Shown one piece after another: positions 11,501-23,119 of a DNA stretch of 64,000 nucleotides. Every line of letters starts with the position of its first letter. The stretch's first letter is position 1. Below the pieces are notes generated by a model that saw only the letters and a program-made list of their open reading frames with translations, did not search any database and was not told the DNA's origin. The position numbers and the translations under genes are program-made. The DNA comes from Chanos chanos (taxonomy: Eukaryota > Chordata > Actinopteri > Gonorynchiformes > Chanidae): contig NC_044500.1 in the NCBI RefSeq assembly GCF_902362185.1, positions 40,932,058 through 40,996,057 of the forward strand, given 5' to 3'.

Positions 11501-14500
11501 GAAGGCCATCGTTTTTTATCAACACAAGTGTTTTGCTAAGATTGCAGTTTCAGACTGTGCTAATCGCTTATTTTATTAACTTTACAAGGGCAGTATTTTG
11601 CAAACTTCATGTTGGTGTCATGTTCTATACGCATGTTATAGCCATTTAGGTAACCTCCATGAAGTACAATGTAGAACAGGGTGTTAGCATTAGGGTCACC
11701 TGTAGCTGAAGAGCAGCATCTGAAGCCTCGTAGATTCTTCTGGCCAGACCATCATTCTGCCTGGCCATCACATCCAAGAAACCATAGTCAAGGTCATAGC
11801 CAAACCCAAGGCAGAACAAAGTCATGGTCCCATTAATAGCTTTGCGCACATTTTCCTGGATCCTTTGTTTATTTGTCTCACCTGAAAATAACCAGACAGT
11901 GCGAATCAAAAACACATGCATATCTGCTGTTCATAACAAAGAATGGTGTGGGAGGTGAGAACACCAGTTCATGTCTGAAATTTTGGTTTAAACTGAACAA
12001 AACGCACCAACGGTGGGATCTCCATCTGTAAGCAGGAGCACTATGGATGTGCTCTTCTTGAGGTCAGAATCGTCTTTCTCATAATTATTTAGAATCTCCA
12101 CAGCAGTCAGGACGGCTTCATTTATATTAGTGGCTAACAGAGGAGAAAAGACAGTATATATCTTTCAGTAGGTTAAAGACCCAAAGGAACAACTGAGCAG
12201 ACAAAGGTGACATAGTCCTTAGACCTTAGCTCTGGGGTGGTTTTACAGTTTTTGCTGATTGCTTACACACTGGAAGTGAATGCCTAGACAAAAGCACCAA
12301 AACCTTAACTTTTGCAACCATGTCTTAAACAAAGGCACCAAAACTACAAACACATTTTCTGCTGTGCACTTTGTTTGCAATTCTGTAACACACTGTTTGC
12401 AAAACACTACAGACTGTTTCTTACATTAGACACATGGTTCATGAATGAACCTCTTGCAATTATTGGGAAAACATTTCTATCAGAAATGCAAAACATAGCT
12501 GAAATTGGCAACACCCAAACATATGAAAACACTTATACAGTAATTGAAAACCAATCGGTCTGAGCCTTAGCACAACAAATAGACCTCGGGTAAGCTTTTG
12601 GTGGGGGTGGGGTGTCAGTGGGGGCTCCTGCAAGGAAATTGCAAGGTGTTCTCCATCACCATGCCACCCTAGGTTGCTACAACACAGCACACATAATCAC
12701 ATTTCTGGATGTACTACATACTTGTACTGGACAGACCAGAGCAGCCCAGGTTTGTTGTGATCTGGGATAATGTTAGTTTCCACCAGGCTGCTCTGGTACG
12801 AGACTGGTTCACCAGTAACAATAACTTCACAGTTGTATACTTGCCCCCTTACTCCCCATTTCTCAGTCCTACTGAGGAATTCTTTTCGGCTTGGCATTGG
12901 AAAGTGTATGACCACCAACCACATGCCCGCCTGCCTCTTCTGCAAGCAATGGAAGAGGCATGTGGAGACATTGAGGTGGGGTCAGTCCAGGGTTGGATAT
13001 GGCACGCAAGGCGACATTTTCCCTGTTGCCCAGCAAGGGATGACTTTGCTTGTAATGTGAACGAGGTGATGTGGCCAGACCCAGACAGAGGGCGGGATCC
13101 ATAAACCATCCGCCTCATCCCTTACGATTCCTTACAATACTCATTTTTGTTTACCGTTGCGCTGTAATTTTACTGTGATTATTTTTGAGTTTAGCGTAAC
13201 ATATTGTATTGATTACTGTACTGCAATTCTATTTTTCGTTGTGTTTTCTTGTTGTAAAAACCTACAATGGCATGTATATACTTTTCTTCTGAAGCTTTTC
13301 TTTTTTGTGTGTTCATTGAAATGAGAGAAGATGTACTGTACTAGAACAATCTCTCACAGGAGCCTGTATGAAAAAATTAAAAAAGTATACGAAATACTAA
13401 AGACAGAAGTGTTTTGTATAAAGAACATCAGTGTGCTGTTGCTGCTTTCAAAGAGTAATTCAAATGGTGCATGTGTGTATCATTTTGTCGCAAAAATGCC
13501 ATTTTGAAAAAAGATTGTTAGGTTTTGATTGCAGAGTTTCATTTTGACATAGAAGTGAGATGTTTATCTCCAAGTGTTGTGTCTTATATGCTTGTGTGTA
13601 CAGTTTTGACACAATAGGTGAAATTCTGCAACAAGTGTGTAAGCAGTCATAAAAAACTGTAATCTTTGACTGTTCGGGAGTCCAGAGAGATAGCTCTGGC
13701 TATGCAAGTATTCCTTCTTTGTAAACCTTTAGCTACACTCTTGTTGGACTCTTCCTTATCTCTTCTTTGATGTATTTTCTAAATGGCTCATGTAGGAACA
13801 TTGTAAGATGTTCTAAGGGATCAACGTATCCTGTTGACTCACCTCCTCTGGAATAAATCTGTTTGACAAAGCTCTGTGCCTTTTGCACATTTTCTGCTGT
13901 GGCTTTTTGCAGCACCGTTGACCATTTCTCTATGGAGGAGTCAAACAAAACTACCGTAAAGTAGTCTTCCTCATGCAAGTCATTTAGAATGGTCTCTAGT
14001 GCGTCTCGGGTCTACCAGCATACATAGAAAAAGAGGCAACAAATTCACACTTGAAAATCAGTCTCTTATCAGCGCAGAAATAACAGTACCCAAAATATTT
14101 TTAGCTATTTCATCCACACTTTCATGTCTGTTACCTGCTGTATTTTGGTTCCCCTCATGGATGTACTGACATCTACCACGAACACAATATCTTTGGGAAT
14201 TCTTGGCAAATCAGCTGGGGCAAAAAAGTGTACAAAGTACCCATTTACTATCTGAAAGAAGAGCAAAAATAGACCACAGGATTATTTAGATGTGTAGCAA
14301 AACACTCATTTAACTCATTTACAAACTACTATTGTGATTTAAAAAGATGCCTCGCTATGCTGATTTTCACTGCATAGAAACTTGCCTTAACATTTGCAAG
14401 TATTTCAAGTATGTTGAAATAAGAGTTCATTCTTACCTGAACATCACCAAGACGCTCTGCACGGTTCACATCATATTTGATGAAGAAATCACCATCAATC

Positions 14501-17500
14501 AGTGTGTTGGCACAGTCAGGACATGTTTTCTGCTGCTCCAGTGTTGGGCAGAAGGACACGTGTGCCTGAAAGGTGGGTAATAGGTTGAAGGACAAAATAC
14601 AGGGGACTCATGAAAACATAACACTTGTTCACTCTCTGTCAACCATCTCACCTTTTTATCAGTGACAGTTTTCTGTACCAGAGGAAGCAGTTCATTTGTG
14701 ATAAATGTGGCATTGACATCCAGGAAAGTAATACCCTGTGGTTCATAGACATCTGCAACAATCTGTGGGCCAAAAGATGGGTCTAATGAAACACTGAGCT
14801 GTGCTGAATTGTTTACACACATGGGGTTCATTGAGAAACCAAGATAAATATTGAACCTCAAAGTGCTGAACCAACTCTTTGGGTTTAACACGGATCATCA
14901 TCTCGTAGTTGCCAAGACGTCGCTGGAGCAGCTCCTCATAAGTAAGTACAAATGTGACATGACTGTTGGCAGCAACGTTGACTGACACGGAGAACTTCTC
15001 CATCTTCCTCCCTGAAGCCCTGAAATTTATACATAGTCAGTCACACACATCACTCCCACTAACATGAGAGTAGCAGCATAGAGTGGACACTGAACCGCTC
15101 ACTGGCTCTTTTCTTCACTCACTTTACCAGGCCAGCAGTCTGCCCTGTGGATACAGCTTTCTCATACTGCTTCTTAGCTTTTTCTTTCTCCTTTACCTCA
15201 CCCACGTAAACCCGACCTTCAATCTCCCTGGAGCAAAAACACATTTTAAGTCAGATTTGATGAGACAGAAAAAAACAAAAACAAATGTTGAAGTCTGAGG
15301 TATTGAAATTTCAACATATTTACAAATGACTGACATGGTGAAGTTGGTGATGAAGGCAGTCTTGGGTAACTCCATGTCAAAAAATGCTTCCTTAGACATG
15401 TTAGCCTTGTTCAGAGCCACAGTAGTCACAATTGTATGGGCAAAACGTGATGCCACTTTACAGTTGACCTTCATGCTGACTACTTCAATCTATTCCACAG
15501 ATAGAGATAAAGTAACAGAGAGCAACAGATACAGACAGGTCCTCTTTTAGTGAATATGTGAGTGAGTATAACATGTCTTTGAATAGCCATGATTAAGCAA
15601 TATCAGACAAGAGTGTGTGCTGTTATACTGTATACGAGCATGGCTGTGATTAAGTCGTAGGTCGAAGATAATCACAGCTGTGCTGATATTATAACGGCCT
15701 GACCCCGAGTGTGATATTGCTTTTATAAAACAGTTCTACAGGCAAAGTTGTTTCTGAAGTAAGGACAATTTGACACGAATTGGATTACATTTACACGTTT
15801 TCAAGCAACACATAAACAGTTTCAATAATGCTAGTTACCTGCTTTCTATCATGCATGAAAAGGCTAGCTAGCTACTTTCTTTCATACCCGACAGCAGGCT
15901 CACCAGCTACTTTTTTATCATACACGTAAAGGCTAGCTATACGGTGGGCACGCAAGCCACTTTCAATCATAGCCAGCGAGCTACCTTTTTGAAGACATGG
16001 ACGGGCTAGATGTACGGTAGGTTTTTTAGCTAGCTAATGTTTATCATACCCAACTGCAGGCTAGCTAAGGTCTTTTTTTATCATACGTGGAAACATATCC
16101 ACATTTGCGCTGTTGGGAAATGCGAATTAAGGTTGCATTCGTGTAATCAACAATTGCATCGGAACATCTATATTTCAGCACCCAGATACCACAACTGTGT
16201 TACGCAACAATGAGCCATAGCTATTTAATGTCTGAACTACTTTGTTGTTAAAAAAATGGGGAAAACCTTTGCACTTGGAGTTTCCTTTCCTGCCTGGTAT
16301 TTGGGGGATAAGAGCTGTTGGAAGTATTGGAACTAATGCCGTGCAGTCTTTGCTGTTTTGCACGATACCTCTATTACTGTTGGCAATTCTAAATGGTTGC
16401 AAAAATCCTTTGTGTGTGTGTGTGTGTTTGTTTCTGATTAGATGCATTTGTCCCACATATCTGGTATCTCTATTAAATTGACCTCTGTCCTGAAATGGCC
16501 CTCATGGGCAAATGAATGACAAACAGAGAGACATGTCATCTTTCCAGACAGTTGCATCAAATGTCCATCAAGTTGGAAGTAACCAACACAGAGGTTCATT
16601 TCTTTCTTTCATAGATGGCTTGTTTACTCTGCTCCGTACACATCTGGTTTGTGCCACATGTAAGTGAAAAGCTGATAGCGTCACATATAAGTAAATTAAT
16701 CAGACTTGGATAATTTTTAAAAGCAGTGTAAATGTAGTCCTAAATTCTGAGCAGCAAAGATTTTTGTCCAAGGAATGATGCCATATTACATGATATTGTA
16801 ATTTATACAATTTGAAATGTGCTACACAAAGTAAGGCTCACTTCATGTGTCATATTATCATGGTACGGAGTGTTTGCATTTTCCCAGAGTACTTACCTTG
16901 TCATCATTTGCACTTCGTTTCTGTGAATAGAGGATAGTAAGAGGTCACATGAGAGAAGCTATATCATAACTCACTTTTAACTCGTGGCTGGTAATTGATG
17001 AATGACTTTTCATCAAGATGTTCTTAAAATGTTACTCACTGAGTAAAGATTGTTTTTTTACTCATACAAATATTACGTTCCAACACTGTACAATGAACAA
17101 TATCGGGGTGGTTGGTAACCCTCTTTTGGATATTTAAGGTGATTTTTTTTTTTTGTTTGTTTGTTTGTTTGTTTTTTAAATAGAGGTCAAACACAACTGT
17201 ACCTTTAAGAGTCTGGGGCCACTGTCAATACTGTCCTGAAATTAAAACCGAAAATGATTTTCCAGACAGCTTCTCTCTTTGAAAAAACAGTTTCAATGAA
17301 TCTGCACAGTCATTCAAACAGGGACTGAAAGAGTCTTCTCAAACTACTTGAATATAATACAGATACCAAAATGACATAAACTCCCCTTTCATAAGATAGT
17401 GGTTTTCATACACCCAGAATATTCTTCTTCTTCTTATTTCAAACAGAAGTAGTCTTACCTGTTGCTCATGGTCTCTCGAAATGACAAGTGCTCCATGACT

Positions 17501-17563
17501 CTTTGCAGGAACACACACACAAACCCACGCACAAAGCAGCAGCACTGTCCACACCGCAGGCAT
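8529..17563 (-). CDS. itih3: inter-alpha-trypsin inhibitor heavy chain (ITIH3-like), 22 exons
   Basis: Secreted heavy chain of the inter-alpha-inhibitor family, which is esterified to chondroitin sulfate of bikunin and transferred to hyaluronan in extracellular matrix. Coding exons on the minus strand: 17563-17459, 17235-17203, 16920-16897, 15489-15335, 15227-15123, 15019-14857, 14762-14652, 14565-14437, 14251-14135, 14011-13843, 12133-12008, 11881-11700, 11491-11306, 11104-10965, 10871-10711, 10377-10357, 10266-10207, 10040-9927, 9780-9579, 9381-9209, 9043-8932, 8667-8529. They join in frame to 908 residues (human ITIH3 is about 890). Order: signal peptide ([13 protein letters not shown]), short propeptide ending LLKKR before SANDD, VIT domain ([13 protein letters not shown]), VWA domain with the metal site DVSTS, and the C-terminal part. 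VDGDPHFII is the conserved site where the Asp becomes the C-terminus esterified to chondroitin sulfate. The end is [11 protein letters not shown]. Intron 10 contains a Tc1/mariner-like insertion. Assignment to ITIH3 rests on motif resemblance and synteny; the a/b paralogue is not resolved. Confidence 0.93.
9441..9454 (+). promoter_or_regulatory. candidate CTCF core motif in ITIH intron 19
   Basis: Bases CCTCTAGAGGGCAG fit the CTCF core consensus at all but one position. Sequence match only. Confidence 0.25.
12246..13660 (+). mobile_element. Tc1/mariner-superfamily (IS630-like) transposon in ITIH intron 10
   Basis: The ends form an inverted repeat: CAGTTTTTGCTGATTGC on the left and the complement of gcagtcataaaaaactg on the right, about 23 of the first 26 bases matching. 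Each end is flanked by TA (12244-12245 and 13661-13662), the target duplication expected for this superfamily. Inside, on the plus strand, is the C-terminal half of a DDE transposase. HHHATLG and TAHIITFLD lie near 12650-12715; after one frameshift near 12720-12730, [26 protein letters not shown] and EEACGDI are readable up to a TAA at 13102-13104. The Asp of WDN and the first Glu of PTEE are 35 residues apart. The N-terminal half and first catalytic Asp are absent, so the copy is internally deleted and non-autonomous. It sits in sense-opposite orientation to the host gene. Confidence 0.9.
12634..13104 (+). pseudogene. transposase C-terminal fragment (DDE_3 type)
   Basis: Reading frame of the preceding transposon. 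The open part is 131 residues from 12709, with one frameshift upstream. It keeps the second Asp and the Glu of the catalytic triad and the PPYSPFLSP signature. It resembles the IS630/Tc1-like transposases often annotated in fish and amphibians; the first Asp domain is missing. Confidence 0.85.
15586..16173. mobile_element. insertion of unknown family with a hairpin end and GCTAGCTA-type repeats
   Basis: This block of about 590 bases is present in intron 3 of the minus-strand ITIH gene but absent from the mirrored intron on the right arm (around 31.02-31.33 kb), while sequence on both sides is shared. One end (15597-15720) can fold back: gcaatatca pairs with tgatattgc and gctgtgatta with taatcacagc. 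The rest has imperfect repeats of a unit containing ggctagctac and ttttatcata. It could be a foldback or MITE-like element. No coding part and no clear terminal repeats spanning the whole block were found. Confidence 0.6.
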
Positions 17564-17615
17564 GATTCACTCTGAGCCTGAGACTGACTTCACTCTTTTT
17601 CACCAGTGCTTTTGA

Positions 17616-17654
<39 letters not shown>

Positions 17655-18095
17655 GTGTGTGTGTGTGTGTGTGTGTGTTTGAGTGTGCTGGTGAGGGGGG
17701 TGGGTAGTCAATACACCAGTGTATGAATGCTCCCAAGTTTTCAACACTGATTGCCCAGTGTGGCCTGAGGCAGGGCTCAGGTACGAAGAGCAGAACAGAA
17801 AAGAAGACAGAGGCTCAATACATTTCAAGTGTTATGGCTCATAAAAACTGCAAACCAGAATAATCGTTTCATAACTTTATGATTCATTATACATTCTTTT
17901 TCCAACACAATATAGATTCTCTTCCTGGCTAAATATTAGATTAAGATTTATTTACGCTTAGATCCATCCACAGTCCGTTTCCACTTACGCTGTCTTGATG
18001 TCTATCATAGAAGAGCGTTGTCAGTCAGCAATAGAAACTGGGCCTGAAATGCCAGCTCTATATGGTTTTTCCCCTCTCTCTGTAACAGCTGTAGT
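17564..18095 (-). promoter_or_regulatory. 5' flank of the minus-strand ITIH gene, mirrored on the right arm
   Basis: Presumed promoter and 5' UTR. It contains an AG/TG microsatellite at 17620-17678. The block 17680-18090 is repeated in inverted orientation at 23.12-23.76 kb, where a short LINE tail is inserted. No TATA box can be assigned with confidence. Confidence 0.5.
17620..17678. repeat. (GA)n(TG)n compound microsatellite
   Basis: GA run followed by TG run, about 30-100 bases upstream of the ATG of the minus-strand ITIH gene. The mirror position at 23771-23822 has a CA/CT run of different length. Confidence 0.95.
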
Positions 18096-18134
18096 CATAA
18101 ATGGAAGGCAGCAAGACTCAATTTTATATATTTA

Positions 18135-18423
18135 TTCATTCATTTTCCAAGCCACTTATCCTAATTAGAGCGCGAGGTTGCTGGAGCCTATTGGGCGAAA
18201 TGCGGGGAAACACCCTCAACAGGTTGCCAGTCCATCATAGGGCGGAGACACAGACAAACACATTCACAGAATATCTCCCATTCACCTGACTTAAATGTCT
18301 GTGGGAGGAAACCCACACAGACATGCGGAGAACATGTAAACTCCACACAGAAAGGACCCTGGCCGGGAATCGAACCCAGGGCCTTCTTGCTGTGAGGGAA
18401 CAGCGCTAACCTCCGCACCACCC
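18135..18423 (-). mobile_element. tRNA-derived SINE-like dispersed repeat
   Basis: On the minus strand it starts near 'ggtgcggaggttagcgctg', carries a box-B-like ggttcgattc followed by cccggccagg, then ttctgtgtggagtttacatg, gtgggtttcctcccacag and ends near aagtggcttggaaaatg. This is a repeat commonly seen in fish genomes. A second copy lies at 32203-32512. Confidence 0.7.
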
Positions 18424-18672
18424 TTATATATTTATATTTATATCTATATCTATATTTCATAAATTATGGAGTCATTTGCGCACAAAAAGACATCTGATCA
18501 CTACATAGAACTAGTATCAAATAGAGCAGGTATAATACAAGTATTCCTTTGAGTATATCTGCAATGACCCTTTATATGGAAAGAAAAATCAAGATGAGTT
18601 TGGTATAGAATTATCATCAATCGTGCAAAACAAACAAACAAACAAATAACCAATTTCAAACATTCCCAGGTA

Positions 18673-18796
18673 CTCTCATTACATGATCTGGAAATATAAG
18701 TTACCAGTCTCATTATATGAACTGGAAAAATAAGTTACCAGTCTCATTATATGAACTGGAAAAATAAGTTACCAGTCTCATTACATGAACTGGAAA
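18673..18796. repeat. 34-base tandem repeat, about 3.6 copies
   Basis: The unit contains ctggaaaaataagttaccag followed by tctcattatatgaa. The middle copies are identical; the outer ones differ at one to three positions (tacatg for tatatg, aaatat for aaaaat). Confidence 0.9.
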
Positions 18797-19771
18797 ATTG
18801 ATAGTAGATTGTTTTCTTCGAGGTTACATAAACACATTTCCTGCCCTGTTTGCATAGAGGCTGTGTGTCGCAGCAAAGTGAAGGTCAGCCGAAGCAAGCG
18901 ACTGGATCTAAAAAGGCATTTTTGACAAACATGAGTCAGAGGACAAACATTTCAAAACAAAATGACAGCAAACTTTGACCATTAACTCACTGAATATACA
19001 GCCTACAGATCTTTTTTTTTAGTCCTGAACAAAAACTGTATTAACAGCGTATAACATTTTCAGCACAAACAACTAAAAGAAGGTTTCAGCTGAGAGTTGT
19101 TTTGTTTATACTCAATTCGCTTCATGAGACTTCTCCTTAACCACGTGTAAAATCCTCTTCAACTCCTGATAAGTATGAACGATTCTTTCTGTTCAGCTGC
19201 ATTTGCAAAGATTTCTTTTTCAAATTCCAGTTACAGTGTCTCTGGTTCTCTCATAGTGAGACTGCCTGTCCTTTCTCCCAGTGCCACTCATCTATCAAAA
19301 TATTGCATCAGTGTTCACACTTAAAGTAGATTCGGTTAGTCCCTTTTCACAAAATGAATGTAGTTGGCAATTTGCTAGTAAACACCTCCACTCTCATCTT
19401 ATACCCTGATTTTGACAGTCTGCCTGGCAAATCACTTGACATAAAGGAGGCCCCTGGGTCGTGTGTATGGTTAGGTCTGTTCCTTATTGCCACATTCACA
19501 ATGACACAGTAACCGCTTGAACTGCGGACAGGCTGCTTTTTTTTTTTTCTTTTTCTTTCAATAGCAGAATAGACACAAATACATTCCAGCCACAAGCACG
19601 TTCATGTATTTATGGTCAGTCACAGAAAAGGGCAAAGTGTTAACTGCATAAAGATACACTGAGTTTACTGTAACATTTGTGTTCTGTGTCCTACATGTAT
19701 TTAAATACAGAGCTATGTGATAAACATAAGTAATAATAATAATAATAATAATAATAGTAATAATAATAATA

Positions 19772-20040
19772 GTTAAAGTTTATTTAGAGCCCAATATTAC
19801 TATTTATAGTCTCAAAGGGCTTTACATGTCCATAGCAAAGTCAAATCAAAATTATATAATCCATAAGTTAGAGAACATAGATAAGTCTTTAGTCTGGTTT
19901 TAAAAGTATGAAGAAAGGTTGCCTCCCTAATTTCTGTAGGTAAACCATTCCTGAGGAAGGGAGAGCATCTGAGAGATATATTGCATGTATGCATCTGAAG
20001 CTGACCACTGTTTTCTGTTGTCATCTCATGCCACATAATT
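19772..20040 (-). repeat. dispersed repeat fragment, perhaps a LINE 3' end
   Basis: Contains 'caaagggctttacatg' and 'ataagtctttagtctgg', seen in many fish interspersed repeats. The minus-strand frame reads LRNGLPTEIREA and TFKTRLKTYL, resembling the C-terminal end of CR1/L2-type reverse transcriptases. Family not settled. Confidence 0.45.
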
Positions 20041-20973
20041 CACAAACAGTGATATAATTATTAGGTTACTCATCCTGGAGAGTAGGGCCTACTGATGTCA
20101 CCTCAAGTTTAGCACTTCCTCAGAGTCACAGATGGCAGCTTACAAAGACTATTCCTCTGTTTTCTTTCTGTCATTTTCTCTGTGTCTCTCACCTGTGCCT
20201 GTCTGAAGAAAGACAGTAAACAGAGAAAAAAAGACATTGTCAGCTTTATTCTATAAACTCTTTGATTTACATCAATTGATGTATTTTCTCAATACGCAGA
20301 GGCTCGTACGGTCATTTCAGGCTTCCGCCTGAATACAGATTGCTTGAGATTTATCAAAGACTCAGCATTTAGGACTTTGGGAAACACTTTATATGCTCTC
20401 TGAGTTTCTTCTTACTTTTGCTTAGAGATGTTGTTTTCAGGTTCATTTCATAATCTTCCGCACCAGAGGGACATTCTCACTTCACTGAGGGGATGGCTAT
20501 TCACAGTGTTTGTGAGCGCTATTTAGTATTCGTTTTTGTTATAAACAATTCTCAAAAGACTCAAACAGAATGTTCTCTGCTCGGTTCAGTTTGTTCCAGT
20601 TGTCTGTTTATTCCCCCTTTTGTTTTATACTGATGTCGCTGATGGGCTGAGTGGTCCAAAAATGCCCAAATATCGGTACACTTTAGTTTTTGGGACATTT
20701 GTGTTGCATTTGTATCGACAGAAAACACAGATCTTCTCCTTTATCCTCCTTCCCTAGAGCACGAATATTGTTTGCACACCAAGAATGCTAACTAAACAAT
20801 CTTTTGTCCTTGTTTCTCTTACAGTTTCAAAAATCCATCATTCTTTTCATTCCTCTTTGTCTGTTGTGATCTCTGTCCTGCACTGTTTACAAGTTTTCCC
20901 ATTACCACATTACCATTTTTAATGCATTACTTAATCACAGCACATACACAGAGCACCCTTGCTCTTTTCAAGA

Positions 20974-21053
20974 TCACACACACACTCACACACACACACA
21001 CACACACACACATGCCTACCCACGCACACACACATACACACACACGCACACAC
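20974..21053. repeat. (CA)n microsatellite
   Basis: Interrupted CA run of about 80 bases. Confidence 0.9.
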
Positions 21054-23119
21054 TTTTTTTAAAACATATTTTTCTCCTCTCATCCTCTTATGCTGACATC
21101 TCCTACTCCCTCTCTATGGGTTTTAAAGTGTTCACATATCAGTGAATTGACAGAGATAACATGGTGCTTTGACACACATACACAGCATACTTTATTCAAG
21201 AGAGAGACAAGCCCGTGTAATGCATTATAACATTATTTCAAATGAAGAAATACATATAATTCAATCCAAAGCTCTATACCACAATGGTTAACATGGTAAT
21301 TTGCATCTGAAAAATTGATAATTTTGCATAATGCTCTCTGTAATAATAAAAAAGCAACTTTATAAGGTGAGTGTAGCTGTTGTGTTGACATTCATTAAAC
21401 ATCTGTGTTAGTATTTTCAGGAACTCGATAAAAATATGATTTATTTGAATGCTGACTTAAAGTGGGGTTTTTTCCCCTTAAACATTACAAATCTGTAATA
21501 CCATGTCATATCTGATCAAGTCAGTGAAGCTCTTTTAAGTAGGGGCAGGTGAACAAAAATAAACAAGCTTTGTCCCTGTCTTTCATATACACATATGTCA
21601 GCTCCACACCCACAACATCACCCACTGGCCCACAGACACAGAAACACCCACACCGAGAGAGATACTCGGAGACAGACAGACAAACACACACACACACACA
21701 CATGAACACACGCACACAGCCCTGGAAGCCAGATTTGGATCAGGACTGGAGTTGAATTGGTTAACAGCCTCACTAACCTTTATCATACTCAAACATTGCA
21801 GCTCTTTTATCTCGCAAATTCTTCAGGTCTGCACTATTAGCTAAATGTTGCAGAATCATCATTTTTAGACCCCAGTATGGCTTCTGAGCACCCTCACGTT
21901 TTTTCAGGGTCATTGAACAGAGGAGAGGAGAGAATAGGAAACATTGGGGCTCCATTTTGTGGAGTCAGTGAGAGCTTAACTGTCCTGCAACTTGAGCTTA
22001 AGTGTCCTAAGTTAGGCCAGAGAACCAGCAGCCCTGCAGTGCAAAGTCAGAATCTCAAAGTGCCCAGCCTGTGATTCCAACAAGCAGTCTTCTAGTTCTT
22101 ACTGTAGAGCCCTAGCACAAGAACTAAATGGTTCTGAGTCATGAGTCCTGCATATTCCTCTGTCTCCTTGTTTACTTAACTTCATGACTGTTCTTTCACC
22201 ATGTTTTTGCTTGGCTCTGTATCCCTCGATCAGGAGTGGAGTAAAACTGGCTCACAGCAAACACTCTCATTGATTTTTTTGTCTCATTTACAAACCTCAC
22301 TACTTTTTTTCTTTCTTTTTTTTTCTCTCTTTTTTTATCTGGCAGTTTCCTCAGTTGTGTGCTGCTAAATGTTGCAGAATAGTCTTATTGCAAGTTTTGT
22401 CAAAAAATGGTGATCCCAGCGTAGAGTTGTGTGCTTATGCAGGACTGTAAGTCACTGCCAAAACACAGAACAAGGTCTGTTCAGCAGAGGTGGAAAACTA
22501 AGTAGGAGAGTGGTGTGAATACAGCAGACTGTTGATTAAAGAAACTGGTGAGTTTATTTGAGCTAAGCCAAGGCTCCGTACAGAGATCTGTACACTAGTA
22601 TCAGCTCTTCACAGAAGAGACAGAGGAGAAATATAGAACTGAACTAGCCCAAAACATAGGTAAATCTGCAGTTTTTAAAGTAATTCAGCCAGCAACCAAA
22701 GGCTGACCCATGGCAAAGACATTTAATGGAATCCTACTTTACAAAAAATGGCTGTAAAAGTCATTTTTGTTATCACAGGCACTTTGATCACACTGTTACA
22801 CATTTCATACCAAAAACCTCTGAAACAAGATATACTTAATAAACACAATGGACACGTTGAAACACATGCTACATATATCTTGTTATTGTATGACTCCAAG
22901 TTTTTATATTACACATTACCTATTGTTATGTTTTATTGCAGAAAGTTCAAGTGAGTTGAATGGGCCATCCTAATGTTTGGAGTCTGATATTTCTTGATAA
23001 TGACAAAAATTGAAACTGAAACAAATTGAAAAAAATTATTTTGTTTGCAGGTAGTCAGAATACCCCTATTATGGGTAGGTTGGGATGACTGAGTTTTGCT
23101 ACCTTCCCTTTATAACTAC

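Larger units (their letters stand above)
18096..23100. other. spacer between the palindrome arms
   Basis: No gene found. It holds a SINE-like repeat (18135-18423), a 34-base tandem repeat (18673-18796), an ATA run (19729-19771), a dispersed-repeat fragment (19772-20040) and CA runs at 20974-21053 and 21684-21702. The rest, including 22.0-23.1 kb, shows only short open frames without recognisable domains. Confidence 0.6.

Noticed and set aside
12460-12690. Minus-strand 76-codon frame next to the Tc1-like transposase
   Set aside because: It overlaps the transposon on the opposite strand and has no recognisable content.
15840-16090. Regularly spaced GCTAGCTA repeats as a CRISPR-like array
   Set aside because: The genome is vertebrate, the units are degenerate and unevenly spaced, and the block behaves as an insertion relative to the mirrored intron.
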